DNA from: Fragum whitleyi
Lineage: Eukaryota; Mollusca; Bivalvia; Cardiida; Cardiidae
Direction of reading: 5' to 3'
Assembly: GCA_948146395.1 (NCBI GenBank)
Contig: OX411551.1
Coordinates: 48,936,854 to 49,000,853, forward strand
Length of the DNA stretch: 64,000 nucleotides
Below the pieces are notes generated by a model. It saw nothing but the letters and a program-made list of their open reading frames with translations, was not told where the DNA came from and made no database searches. The translations under genes were made by a program, and so were the position numbers. Below are positions 1 through 11,623 of the stretch, in pieces. How positions within the stretch are numbered: position 1 is the first letter of the stretch; every line of letters begins with the position of its first letter.

Positions 1-45
1 TGTGACCTCGTGATTGAGAGGCCAACGCACTACCAACTGTGCTAT
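1..45 (-). mobile_element. tRNA-derived SINE head, cut by window edge
   Basis: Read on the - strand, this contains an A-box-like D-arm, TAGCACAGTTGGTAGTGCG, followed by an anticodon-arm-like stretch ending in GAGGTCACA. The matching B box would lie beyond position 1, so only the 5' half is seen. A real tRNA gene is possible, but the weak 5' acceptor sequence favours a SINE head. Confidence 0.45.
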
Positions 46-576
46 GATGGCAACACTTAATAATAGACCCTGGTATTCACATTGACCCGCCAAGCACTAG
101 ATAAATTAACATGTAAACTTAAAGTAATTTGAATCAGAATTGAGAATGGTTTGAAAAGTATTAACTAGGACTTTCTTATGTCACTTTATGGGCCAATACT
201 TTGGCCCACTCCTCTCTAAAAAACATATCTACTTTTTTTTCAATATTTCTGAAAATAATCATTGTCATCCATATAATATTTTATGAATAAAAAAAAAGTT
301 TCTTTTAAGTTTGTTCTCCCAAAAAAGTACCTACAACTAGGCTTCTATAATTGCTTGATTTTGAAAAATTACCGTAATATGATACATATTGATATAAAAA
401 AGGGTGTTTTTTCATTGATTCAAAAGCTTTATGAAAATTTCATAATTTTCTATTTTTTCATTGGTTATTGGAATGATTTGAGTGTTTGTCATCAACAAAA
501 TTGATAATTATCTCTTTGAACTTCTACCAGGTATCAACTCTATACACTTCTCCAAATTCAAACACAGTGGACAATT
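46..576. other. no gene seen
   Basis: AT-rich sequence with several homopolymer runs. The only frame of note (283-504) is low-complexity and Lys/Phe/Ile/Tyr-rich, with no recognisable domain. Confidence 0.5.
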
Positions 577-1670
577 GTACGGGAAAAGTAACGCAAATTG
601 CCCGAAGGGCCCTTTGAGGCTTTTCCCGCTTCTAGATAACATGTGTAAAACATTGAAATAATCGAAATCAATATGAAATACATACACCATCAAAGTTCAA
701 TTTCGTGTCGTAATGGTGGCCTACATGGAGGAGGATGATCTCGCAAGATTTCGCCATTTTGTTTTATCATTTATTTTAATTTTTCTACTTTTTTCTTCGA
801 TTTTATTTCTGTCAATCATTTATTTATCAAATTTAGATTGAAAAGAACTGAATATCAGGATAAGAATCAGCCTTACATGTAAAATGATGCAAATTGTTGC
901 TTAGATTCTCGTCTGGATAACGTTTTCTTTCTAACCCTCTGCAAATGCATCATTCTACACTTTGGGGGAATAAGACGCTACGCTTTCCCGCTCAAACGAC
1001 GTCATTGTTATTGCGTTGTAACATCGGGGTAAAAAGCGGGGTTATGACTTGAAAGAGATGAAATCTACATTAATATTCCCAGTTTTGACTTGAAAAAGAT
1101 GAAATCTTTAACAAAATTTGCAGTTTGATTTTTAAAAAATATTGTAAATACAGCTCTTTTAGCTACAGCTATGCCAGCCAACAATCCAATGTCCTTTCGG
1201 AATCACATCCTTAAGGATTAAGACCTGACGCAGTTTCTATAATATGTGCGCCCATATTCAAATCCCCCCCTTATATTTTTTTTACGAAGAAAAACCAATA
1301 AGAAATGTATTCAGTATCTTTCACTCATATTGTGTTAATTTCTTCTGATGTTAGCACTATTATTGACTTATCTAAATGACCTTGACTGTGGAAATCAATC
1401 TAGAAATAAATGAGAAAAATCAAGTAGCCATCGATTTGATAAATAGCCTATTTTGGTCTCCTAAAAATTAGTTATCATGTGCATGTTTTGTACAGCACAT
1501 GGGGAAGTTTATTTCACATTTTAGCTGCTCCTTTTTTTCCAGCGACAATATCTTCCGAGTAGAAAAGGGTCAACAAAAGATTCTTTTTTCTTTATGTTGT
1601 TTGCATATGAGGCTGTTGGAACAGACAGGCACGTAATATTGAATTTGATACATCATTCATACCGTAAAAA
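577..1670 (+). repeat. dispersed repeat R1, copy 1
   Basis: This stretch recurs in the same orientation at 6512-7640. Shared landmarks in order are the opening hairpin (ACGGGAAAAG ... CTTTTCCCG), TTCTAGATAAC, 'atttcgccattttgttttat', AATAAGACGCTAC, 'agccatcgatttgataaata' and 'ttgaatttgatacatcat'. The copies differ by many substitutions and small gaps, so they are old. No coding potential or terminal repeats typical of a named class were seen. Confidence 0.75.
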
Positions 1671-2320
1671 CTCGCCTGAAAGACGCCCTCGCGTATAAGA
1701 CGGACTTCGAAGGTTCAAATGAAGGATTTGGTATTGACCTTCTTATAAGACGCTATTAATTTCATATTTGGCTGGGGATCAATAACTGGCACTATTAAGT
1801 GACCAATCGTGAAGGGAAAAAGTTCTAGTAACGAAATTTCAGACAATAGTGTAATCCATTGTAAAACCCACCAAGAAATCCCATTTGTTTTCATTTCCAA
1901 ACAGTCGTAAATAATGGCAGTGCTTTAAACAAGGGACACAACTTCATTTAAATTAGTACAAGTATAAAACACAAAATATGGATATTTAAGAAATTTGTAT
2001 TTCTAAAATGTGAAGATATTTTATTTTCCAGGGACATTTTTCCGTTTCTTATAATAAGATATTAAGAATCATTGCCAAAAATGATTTCAATCAGCTTATA
2101 TTTTAAATCAATAATTGGTAACAAGTCACTGTTATCATGACTGGTTACAAACTTTCACCTAATTTTATTGTAACCAGTCTGTTATTCAACTGCAGATTTA
2201 CATGCATCAGTAAACACACTCTGTAGTGGCCACCTGGTTTAAGGTCACATGATGAGGTTATCGAGTTAGATAGATCTGGCCAGCAGACGATATTATGTCA
2301 TCCGAGTAATTTACACGATG
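1671..2320. other. no gene; one small hairpin
   Basis: No convincing frame. A 12-bp-stem hairpin (GACTGGTTACAA ... TTGTAACCAGTC) spans 2139-2179. The last nine bases before the next element form its target duplication, together with 2321-2329. Confidence 0.5.
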
Positions 2321-2329
2321 GATGATAGG

Positions 2330-3237
2330 GGGTGGATGGAAATACCGAAAGGGACCGGAAGGTACCGAAAGGAACCGAAAGGGACTGAAAGGCTTTTTGG
2401 AAATACCGAAAGGGACCGAAAGGCTTTTTGGAAATACCGAAACGGACCGAAATGAACGTGGAAAAACCGAAATGGACGCAAATATTGATGTAAAAGCAAT
2501 TTCTATGTACCCTTCAATCAAAAATTGCATAATCTTAATTCTTGGAAACTTAGTAGGGGACCGAAAGGGACATGGAAAAACCGAAATGGACGAAAATATT
2601 AATGTCAAAGCAATTTTTGTCTACCCTGCAATAAAAATGACCATAATCTTGCTTTTTGGAAATACCGAAAGGGACCTTAGGGGACATAGGAAAACCGAAA
2701 TGGACGAATAAAACAATGTCAGATGAATTTTTTTCTACCCTGCAATCAAAAAATGCCTTAACCCTAATTATACAAAACTTAGTAGGGGACCAAAAGGTAC
2801 ATGGAAAAACCGAAATGGACGAAAATATTGATCTCAAAGCAATTTCTATGTACCCTGGCATCAAAAATTTCTATAATTTTGCTTTTTGGAAATACCGAAA
2901 GGGACATGGAATAAACGAAATGGACAGAAATATTAATTTAAAATATTTTTCTTTCTGTCCTGCAATCAAAATTGCCATAACCTTATTTTTTGGAAAGATC
3001 GAAAGGGACATGGAAAAACCGAAATGGACAAAAATATTTATGTAATCTGAATTTCTATCTACCCTGCAATCAAAAATTATCATAAATCCATTTTTTTTGT
3101 GAGCACAACTCCTCCAAAAAAATCAATTGCAATGAGCGCAAACTAGACACAATTACTCTCTATGATGTCTAGTTGTGCATAATACTTTTCAAATCAAGAT
3201 GCCCCAGTCATTCTTGAGTTATCTTGAATTATCTGCA
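2330..3237 (+). repeat. left inverted arm of the foldback element
   Basis: The outer 130 bp iterate a short motif around GGGACCGAAAGG. The rest is about six tandem units of roughly 103-116 bp, each carrying 'ggaaaaaccgaaatggac' (near 2461, 2575, 2692, 2803, 2905 and 3013). The tandem structure keeps several frames open on both strands, which explains the 129-residue and similar frames here; they are not genes. Confidence 0.85.
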
Positions 3238-3289
3238 TTGAAATGAACCTTGTCACAATGTAATACATTGTGACAAGGTTCATTTCAAT
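3237..3289. repeat. 53-bp perfect palindrome in the foldback spacer
   Basis: ATTGAAATGAACCTTGTCAC and its continuation form a 26-bp stem around a single central base, followed exactly by its complement. It begins where the left arm ends. Single strands could form a near loop-free hairpin. Confidence 0.85.
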
Positions 3290-4683
3290 CTAATTAAATT
3301 TGTAGGAGTTGTGCACACACACACATACAAAAAGCTGTAAATTTAAACTATTTTGTGAAGTAAAAGGCAGATAAATCAGGAACTACTTTACATATGAAAA
3401 AATATATAAACCTAAGCACAAATAGACAACATACAAAGACATTGTTGCAAGCTTCCTTTCATTCCCTTCGAAAATGTAGGAGAAAATGAGCTGACAAGAA
3501 TGTTGTTTTTCATTCAACTCAAGTGCAGATAATTCAAGATAACTCAAGAATGACTGGGGCATCTTGATTTGAAAAGTATTATGCACAACTAGACATCATA
3601 GAGAGTAATTGTGTCTAGTTTGCGCTCATTGCAATTGATTTTTTTGGAGGAGTTGTGCTCACAAAAAAAATGGATTTATGATAATTTTTGATTGCAGGGT
3701 AGATAGAAATTCAGATTACATAAATATTTTTGTCCATTTCGGTTTTTCCATGTCCCTTTCGATTTTTCCAAAAAATAAGATTATGGCAATTTTGATTGCA
3801 GGACAGAAAGAAAAATATTTTAAATTAATATTTCTGTCCATTTCGTTTCTTCCATGTCCCTTTCGATCCCTTTCGGTATTTCCAAAAAGCAAAATTATAG
3901 TAATTTTTGATGCCAGGGTACATAGAAATTGCTTTGAGATCAATATTTTCGTCCATTTTGGTTTTTCCATGTACCTTTCGGTCCCCTATAAGTTTCGTAT
4001 AATTAGGGTTAAGGCATTTTTTGATTGCAGGGTAGAAAAAAATTCATCTGACATTGTTTTATTCGTCCATTTCGGTTTTCCTATGTCCCCTAAGGTCCCT
4101 TTCGGTATTTCCAAAAAGCAAGATTATGGTCATTTTTATTGCAGGTTAGACAAAAATTGCTTTGACATTAATATTTTCGTCATTTCGGTTTTTCCATGTC
4201 CCTTTCGGTCCCCTACTAAGTTTCCAAAAATTAAGATTATGCAATTTTTGATTGAAGGGTACATAGAAATTGCTTTTACATCAATACAGTCGTGACGCGC
4301 TTATCCGGACACTTCGGTTTCCTACGAGTATGTCCGGAGTAACCATTTTTCCGGATAAACAATTTTTTATTACAATCCGAACCTAGTTTCGTCCGCCATT
4401 TTGACACTATGTTGTTGTTGTTTCAGGTTTGCGGTGCGTCGTTAGAATTACTAATACGTGTAATTTGGTGAATCCCGAGAATGCATACAGAAGAAGATTA
4501 CGCATTTTGCAATGTACTGTACATGTTTATAAAATGGAATAAAATATATTTATAATAATAAAAACGTAATAAATGAATATTTCATAACATGCATCACGTT
4601 TCTCTTGTCTTTTTTTGGCTTGTTATGATATTTTGAGAGAAATTGACTTTCAAAAAATCATTTTGCAGAACAAGCCATTTAAA

Positions 4684-4699
4684 GGCCCTTAGAAGGGCC
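4684..4699 (-). other. histone-3'-stem-loop-like hairpin 1
   Basis: On the - strand the 16 bases GGCCCTTCTAAGGGCC form a 6-bp stem and the loop TCTA. This fits the animal histone mRNA 3' stem-loop pattern (GGYYYT, loop TYTN, ARRRCC). The flanks are less histone-like than in hairpin 2. No histone coding sequence is seen beside it. Confidence 0.4.
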
Positions 4700-4783
4700 A
4701 TTTCGTTAAAATGCTTTTGAGCATTATTCTTGTTCTTGACAATCTTCGAAAAAAAAAATTCGTTGTCAGAAAACAAGATTTGT

Positions 4784-4799
4784 GGCCCTGAGAAGGGCC
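4784..4799 (-). other. histone-3'-stem-loop-like hairpin 2
   Basis: On the - strand, GGCCCTTCTCAGGGCC is preceded by AGAAC and followed by ACAAATC. Both the 6-bp stem, 4-base loop and the A/C-rich flanks match replication-dependent histone 3' ends. A third GGCC hairpin with a longer loop lies at about 4916-4938. The three sit in degenerate repeats of roughly 100-130 bp inside the nested transposon. Confidence 0.45.
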
Positions 4800-5982
4800 G
4801 TTCTATTAGTCGGACAATTTTGAAGGACATACTTTCGGGACTGAGGTTTTGGCTTATTTTGACAATTGCGACGGAAATAGCTTTCGAGCGTCGTATTAAA
4901 CAACACTCTCTGGTGTGGCCTTGTGAACAAAGGCCACTTTTATGGACAATTTCAGGGTAGGCTTTCGGGACCAACGATTGAACTTATCTTAGATAATTTG
5001 GAAATGAGTTTCTTTCCCGAGTCGTATGTAACGATAAGGGCAAACTTTCATTCAGATGTCAATTTTAAAGGACGAAATTTCGGGCATTTTGGTAGTCCTG
5101 AAAAGGAATGTTTTCGTAGTTTCGTATGTCTCTGGCGTTCACTTGGAAAAGAAGTCGAAGTCTTCGTCGGCGATGCTGAAACTTCAACTATTCCGACGTC
5201 TTTTGGTCGTCGGCGTTGATATCTTTAGTTGAGTCTTAGCTCTGTATGTTTGATCGATAGATGATCAGGAAATGATTGGAAAATGATAGCGATTATAATT
5301 TCTCAATTAATTTTAAAATCAACGGGGAGTATTGTTCTTCAAAGTAGAGATCAGTCTTAAGAGTAAGTAGCATAATAGGTGTTGGCACGCGCGGGTAGAA
5401 CACTAAATGTCACGTTGTGATCTCGACACACTTTCCTAATTAAATTTTTTGTAAGGTGCGAAAATCGTCTGCATTAAAGTATATCCGTATTAAATGTTTA
5501 TCAACACGTGTCAATCAGTCAGTCGTGACGGTAAACGCGTTAATCCTTTCACAATGAGACGCGACAGATAGTAATTACAAAAGCTTTGAATTAGGCCGAC
5601 CAACCCTTAATCCGGATTATATAGACAAATTTGTGTAGAATTTTGATATTCCGTTCCCGATTTTTAATTCCGGTTCCGGAACGCGAGTTTCCGGATTAAA
5701 GTGTACAATTTATGAGTGAAATATTCGTTCCCGTGAATTCTTTTCCGGATCTTGAATATTCCGGATTAATGCCGTCCGTATAAACGCGTCACGACTGTAT
5801 TTGCGTCCATTTTAGGTTTTTCCATGTCCCTTTCGGTCCGTTTCGGTATTTCCAAAAAGCCTTTCGGTCCCTTTCAGTATTTCCAAAAAGTCTTTCGGTC
5901 CCTTTCGGTACCTTTCGGTCCCTTGCGGTTCCTTTCGGTACATTTCGGTCCCTTTCGGTATTTCCATCCACCCGATGATAGG

Positions 5983-6511
5983 AAGGCTTTATAACAAAGG
6001 ATCTTTATTATTTCATTGGAATTCATTCATGAATTGCAAGTATTGAAATAATGAAAGGAAAACATTAATAGTTATTTTGGATCGAGGGAAAACTTTTTTT
6101 TACTTTGTTTGTTTAGCACAATAAGTCACCAGAAGATCGTAATTATGGCTAAATTGACCAGAATTTTTATAAGGTCATTTTCTTGACCCACTTATATGAC
6201 ACTCCCCTCGAAATTCCAGTGAAAAATCAGTGAAAAATCTGTGTCTAATAGGCTAGTATACTTTTCCCTTCTATAGGTTAAACCTATTATTATATGAGTA
6301 AAAATACAAAATGTGCTATTACATTGTGAGAAAAAGGGAAGAAGTTTAATAACTCTTTTTTACAAGAGATTATTGTCAAGTGTGTTTTGGTAAGTAGAAA
6401 GCAGTGTTGTTTTTTAGCATATTGTTTATCAGAGAGATAGAAGGTAAAACTGTCTTCAAATTGATTATAGTCAAGAATGAAACCAATGAGGTGTTATTAG
6501 AAGATATATTA
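5983..6511. other. no gene; one copy of a 35-bp direct repeat
   Basis: The motif CTTTTCCC-TCTATAGGTT and its continuation to TATTATTATAT lies at 6261-6295 and again at 7726-7760, bracketing R1 copy 2 as direct repeats. The core TATAGGTTAAACCTATTA is near-palindromic. Otherwise nothing recognisable. Confidence 0.5.
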
Positions 6512-7640
6512 TACGGGAAAAGTAACGCAAAGCGCCCGAAGGGCGCTTTGCAGCTTTTCCCGCTTCTAGATAACGCGTGTAAAACATTAAAATAATCAAA
6601 TCAAAATGAAATACATATACCATCAAAGTTTAAATTTCTGTCGTAATGGCGGCCTACATGGAGGATGATGATCTCGCGAGATTTCGCCATTTTGTTTTAT
6701 TATTTATTTTAATTTATCTACTTTTTTTTATTTTATTTCTATCGATCATTATCAAAATTAAAATTGTAGTGAACGTAAAATTAGGATAAGAATCAGCCTT
6801 ACATGTAAAAAGTTGCACATTTTTGCTTAGAATCTCGTCTGGATGACGTTCTCTTTTTACCTTTCGCAAATGACGTCATTCTACACTTTGGGGAAATAAG
6901 ACGCTACTTTTTCCTGCTAAAACAACGTCATTGTTGTTGCGTTTTAACGTCGAGGTAAAAAGCGGGATAAGACTTGAAATATATGAAATCTATAGCAATA
7001 TTTCCTGTTAAGACTTAAAAAAGATGAAATCTATAGCAAAATTCGCGGTTTCATTTTTTTAAAAAATATATAAATACAGCTATTTTAGCTAAAGCCATGC
7101 CGGCCAACATCTTGTCGGAATCGCGTCCTTTAGGATTTGGACCTGGCGCAGTTTCTTTAATACGTGCGCCAATATTCAAAGTAACCCCCTCCTCCTTACA
7201 TTTCTTACGGGGAAAAACCAACAAGAATTGTGTTGAGTATCTTTCCCTCATAGTATGTTAATTTCTTCCGATGTTAGCAATTATCTAAATGACTGGAAAT
7301 CAATCTATAAATAAATGAGAAAAGTAAAGCAGCCATCGATTTGATAAATAGCCTTATTTGGTCTTCTGAAAATTAGTTATCAATTACATGTTCTGTACAG
7401 CCCCTGGGGATGTTTATTTCACATTCACATTTTAAATGCACCTATTCTTTCCAGTGACAATATCTTCGTAGTAGATAAAGGCCAACAAAGGATTCTATTT
7501 ATTTCTTTGTTTTGTTCGCATGTGACTTGAAAATGACAAAAATCTGCCTCAAGCGAAAAACGGAAAGAACGGTCCAAACAGACAGACACATAAGATTGAA
7601 TTTGATGCATCATGCATACGCGTCTATACCGTAAAAGGTC
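6512..7640 (+). repeat. dispersed repeat R1, copy 2
   Basis: Direct-orientation relative of 577-1670. Its opening hairpin (6513-6562) is better preserved: GGGAAAAG, then GCAAAGCGCCC-GAA-GGGCGCTTTGC, then CTTTTCCC, making two stacked stems. No coding sequence. Confidence 0.75.
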
Positions 7641-8489
7641 GGGATGCAGGAGCTTTATTGTTAAATTCAGTAGCTTAAGTTGAGTTAATTCACGGTATAT
7701 CAAGAATGTTTCTTTCTTCAAATTACTTTTCCCGTCTATAGGTTAAACCTATTATTATATTAATCAAGCTTGGTGATTTCATTTGACAACCAGTGAGAAT
7801 AACAAGGTCACTGCCTCAAAAATTTGATGGCTTTCTACACCATTTTGATATCAAAAATGGGGGGAATATAGTAATCTAAGGCATGAGAAAGATATACGTG
7901 TCCATAAAAGAGTTTGTACCTAGATCAAACAATGGTCTTCTCACTTTTGATTTGTTCGAAAATGTTAAGTTTCTACTTGGTTATTAGCGTCAGGAAGGCA
8001 TGCTCGTTTACCACTTTAACTTGAAAACTTAGAAACAATTAGTTATGCTCCAAAGTGATATATTTTGAAAGATAAACACAACACAAAAACAATTGGGATA
8101 TGAAATTATTAATAGGAACTTTTGGATGATGATATCAAAATAACCAATCATTAGTTTTTTCTTGGTAGATTAATCGATTAAAATAATTTGTTATTTATAT
8201 ATATTTTAAAATCAATCGTGTAAACTTCCGCCCAAATTTTATTTGAGGATTCACTCCAGTCATCACCAACAACCATTCCTTGGGAATTAATTTTGACAAA
8301 ATGTTTGCAGATTTCATGTGCAATATAAGGATGCTTGCTTTTAAAAAAAAACTTAATATATGCTGACGTAAACAGGAATTTTTATCAATCTTATTGATAA
8401 GGCCAGAAATATGTTTAATTGATATGCTGTTAATAGACTGGTTTCTGCCACCATCGAGTTAAAAAAACCCTAAATCTTATGAATGATCT
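7641..8489. other. no gene seen
   Basis: AT-rich with no convincing frame. It holds the second 35-bp direct repeat (7726-7760). Confidence 0.5.
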
Positions 8490-10000
8490 GGTATTTTGTT
8501 GTCCGTGGGCCAGGAGAGGTCACCACGCACCCCCTAAGGGCTCTCCGAGAGTGGTATAGAAATGTTCATTGGACCTCCCTGAGTGAGAATCAAGATATTA
8601 ACAGGTGATATTTGTGGTCCCGACTGCTATTGCGAGTGGTTTTCTAGATGGCAGCCAACAATAAATTTATTTTACCTTTGGTACATAATAGAGGCATCTT
8701 TACATTTTAATTTTTTTGAGGATATAAAACATGTTTAATTAGCCTTTCTGGAAAACCCTTTTATTACTTATAATGATTTTAAAATCCTAAAACTCGAAAT
8801 GGGAGATGGCAGCCAGCTCTACATAATAATTTTGCAATTTTTTCGATGAATGCCATGAGATAAAAATGTTCACCATGTACGATACCAAAGATCATATTGC
8901 AGTTGTTAACAGTCCATATTTTGAGTCTTGGTGGCGTTTCTCTGTGCTTTTCTAAATGGCAGCCTAAATTTTTTTAATTAATCCGGAGGCATTTCATCAA
9001 CATCCTTTGATTTTAAATTATATCTAAGGACCACAACATCTAATTTTTACATTCTTGGTTCAATATCCATTAGTTTAAGATAATTTGGATATAAAAACAT
9101 CCTTTGTGAGAGATGGCAGCCAGTTTAAGAAAGAAAATTTGCCATTTTCTGTTGTATTATTTGAAAGATGAGGGGCTATCATGTACTTTTCCAAAATCCT
9201 CTCTGTCTGTGCAATGGAATTATTCAATTCAACATTCTCAATGTTGAATCAAGTTGTTTTAAGTCGATACTTTGGGTCCAATCTGCCTTGGAGGGGGGTC
9301 TAAATGGCAGCCAATGAAATATGAATTAATAAATTGGAACAGCTTGTATATGAGCAACCATCATTTTTTTATAATCATAAATGGCCAAAAACATAAAAAG
9401 CTGGTTTTCTAACTACACAGTGAAATAACTTAAGTCTGTTTGAAGATCAAATATCCTGAACGGAAGATGGCAGCTAATTTTGAATATGAAATTTTCCAAT
9501 TCTTTGTAGCTGTCAATGAGACGAGAGGAGGCATAGCGAACCATCCAAAAAGTTATTTCTGAGAGTGCAAAGTAATGTTATTCCGACTTCACCGAGTGAG
9601 AATCAAAAAACTTTCAATCAATATTTTGTGTCCCTTCTGCCTTAACAAGCATTTTTCTAGATGGCAGCCAAGAAAATACACGAATTACATTAGAATCCAT
9701 ATGCAAGTATTGGTTCAAATCTAAACTCATTTTAAATACAATACAATACAAAACAAAATCCTTTATTCACTCTTGGTACATTATTGTACATCTGAAATTT
9801 ATTGTTCACTAGACCCCCTGAAAGTAGAATCATGTACAAATATTAATATTCAGTATCTTTGGTTTTACCTGCCGATAAGCGTTTTCAAACTCAAAGAGAG
9901 GAAATATTTAAATTTTTGAAAATTTCACATTTGTTTTCTAAAGCTTATTTGATGGTTAAAAAATTCTTAAACCGAGATGGCGGCCAGATATTAATGTAAA
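8490..10000 (+). repeat. dimeric tandem array (AGATGGCAGCC units)
   Basis: The motif AGATGGCAGCC or a close variant occurs at 8646, 8804, 8954, 9111, 9302, 9465, 9659 and 9975. Alternate copies resemble each other more than their neighbours. The type at 8646/8954/9302/9659 follows 'ttctaratggcagcc'; the type at 8804/9111/9465 follows 'ggagatggcagc' and is followed by a 'ccaattct'-like stretch. The true repeat is therefore a dimer of about 310-360 bp. The last gap is longer because a LINE tail is inserted. Confidence 0.7.
9734..9835 (-). mobile_element. LINE 3'-end remnant with (GTATT)n tail
   Basis: On the - strand a short 3' UTR ending in GAATAAAGGATTTTG runs into GTATTGTATTGTATT. A very short 3' fragment with a pentanucleotide tail is typical of heavily 5'-truncated non-LTR retrotransposons. 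Confidence 0.5.
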
Positions 10001-11623
10001 TATTCTATATTTATTAAGTTTGATGTAGGAATACTTTCAAATTGCGACCGAAAACGTCCATCAAATAAAATGAATGTAAAAAAATCCGAAACAAATCCAC
10101 CAAATTTTCTTTATTCCGTATCTTAAACTTGCTTCAATCTTTTTTATTCTTTTTCCTCTTGAAGGGGTCATTGGTGCTAGTTCCTACGTAGCTAATACAT
10201 ATAGAAATTCATATATGAATTTGTTTCGAACATTAATCTATTTAATTTTTTAGAAATTTTGGCCGCTATATGACAATATGGAAGCCTTCCTATCTCGAAT
10301 TATCCCAAAAATAAAACTTTATTCTTGTATGGAAATTTAAATCAGGATTTTTTTGTTTAAAAAAACACGAGTCCTGTTTGACAAAATAAACGCCTCGCTA
10401 AAACGAATGTCCACTTTTTTGTGAAGCAGCATTATATATGGACAAAAGTTGAACATATGTTCATAATTATATCATGAAATATATACTACGAAAGTGTCAT
10501 AAAAAAAACATCCTTAAAGACAGTGACTATATTGCAGTGACATTTATGTGCTATGATTGGCAAAGAACATGTGTACAATAGTTTGATGAAAATCCTTACA
10601 TTGGTGTAGAAGGAGTAAAGACAATTTAAGATAATGCAGCCTTTTCCGTGATTTGAAATAGCATTACCTAACGAAGTTGATAAGCACACATAGGCACATG
10701 ATGAGGTACATTCTGTGAAAGTTTGATGCAAATCCATCCTTTAATGGAAGAATAATGTGCTTACAAGAAATTTTATATCAAGCCCCCCCCCTTGCCATTA
10801 CTCGGCATTATATCAGCAATCATCAATAAAATCAGTTTTGTTACATAACGAGGAATATTCTTTTAAAATTTCATGAAAATATGTCAATAAATGAAGGAAA
10901 TGTTTTGAGAATAATAAAAAAAAACATTGTTAACTTGTCACTCAGTCTAGTCAAAACCTTTTTAGAGTATTTACGCAGAGCTACTTTCATTCCATCCTTA
11001 AAACACTCACTGATACTGTCCCAACATTGTTCAAACAGCACCCAATCGACCAAAATCACTCCAAAATCATGCAAAACTATCCAATCATTCAATGATTCCA
11101 TTAGGTCGATTGAATTTTAATATTTTGCTCGTGTTCGACAAATAAACTTTTAAATCATTCGAAAGTCGCTTATGCCACTTACCCTTGACAAATTCACGAT
11201 GTTCTTTATCGAAACAAGAATTTAACTAACATATGTATAAATACACTGACTGACAGATGGATCTTCGACAGAAACATGTAACAAATATGGTTAATGTAAG
11301 AAGCTTTTTTTTGCTAGTCCTCAACATGTGTGAGATATAAGTTTTTCATAAAATGTACATTTTCTATTTCTAGGTTGTCTACGTATACACGAACCCGGAC
11401 AAACATGAATAAAGAGAGGATAGATAGTTCAGAGCAATCAAGTTACTGAAGTGCAGAAACTGAAGATACTTGTACTATAGGCGGTTTTACGAAGATGAGA
11501 AGAAGCAGAATTTTAAATTCTTAATTAACGTCTGCATTTCAATAACTCCAGTGTTTGTCATGTGTTCGATATTGAATTCCAGCAATAGCGTATTCTAAGA
11601 GTGCACAATGTACGATGTAAATA
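10001..11623. other. no gene seen
   Basis: Frames of 60-83 residues occur on both strands (for example 10486-10737 and 10871-11120). They overlap one another, lack domains and have AT-rich random composition. A C9-10 tract lies near 10780. Confidence 0.5.

Larger units (their letters stand above)
4287..5797. mobile_element. pogo/Tc1-type TA element nested in the foldback arm
   Basis: The ends are inverted repeats beginning CAGTCGTGACGCG and continuing to CGGAC with few mismatches. TA lies on both sides (4285-4286, 5798-5799). The left foldback arm provides the empty site: its complement reads 'catcaatatttgcgtcc' with one TA, where this arm has the element between duplicated TAs. The 1.5 kb interior shows no transposase frame. 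An internal CAGTCGTGACGG at about 5520 resembles the terminus. The CAGT start and TA duplication are typical of pogo/Tigger-like members of Tc1/mariner; that family call is inference. Confidence 0.88.
2330..5973. mobile_element. foldback (MULE-like) DNA element with 9-bp target duplication
   Basis: The ends are perfect inverted copies (GGGTGGATGGAAATACCG at 2330, its complement ending at 5973). They are flanked by a perfect 9-bp direct repeat, GATGATAGG, at 2321-2329 and 5974-5982. Two arms of about 0.9 kb face each other across a 286-bp spacer. A 1511-bp element has inserted in the right arm; without it the element is about 2.1 kb. No transposase is visible, so it is non-autonomous. Known families with long terminal inverted repeats and 9-bp duplications are mainly Mutator-like. 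The class is inferred from structure only. Confidence 0.85.
3524..5973 (-). repeat. right inverted arm of the foldback element (interrupted)
   Basis: Complement of the left arm, with 3524-4286 matching the inner part and 5800-5973 the outer part. The break at 4287-5797 is a later insertion. Differences from the left arm are few substitutions and small indels, so the arms are close to identical. Confidence 0.85.

Noticed and set aside
2322..4295. Frames of 104-205 residues on both strands (KxEMDENI..., FVHFGFSM...)
   Set aside because: They lie in the inverted arms, repeat every about 112 bp, are open on both strands and mirror each other across the palindrome. Periodicity explains them.
4594..5219. 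Overlapping frames inside the nested TA element as a transposase remnant
   Set aside because: No helix-turn-helix or DDE/DDD motif could be read in either strand.
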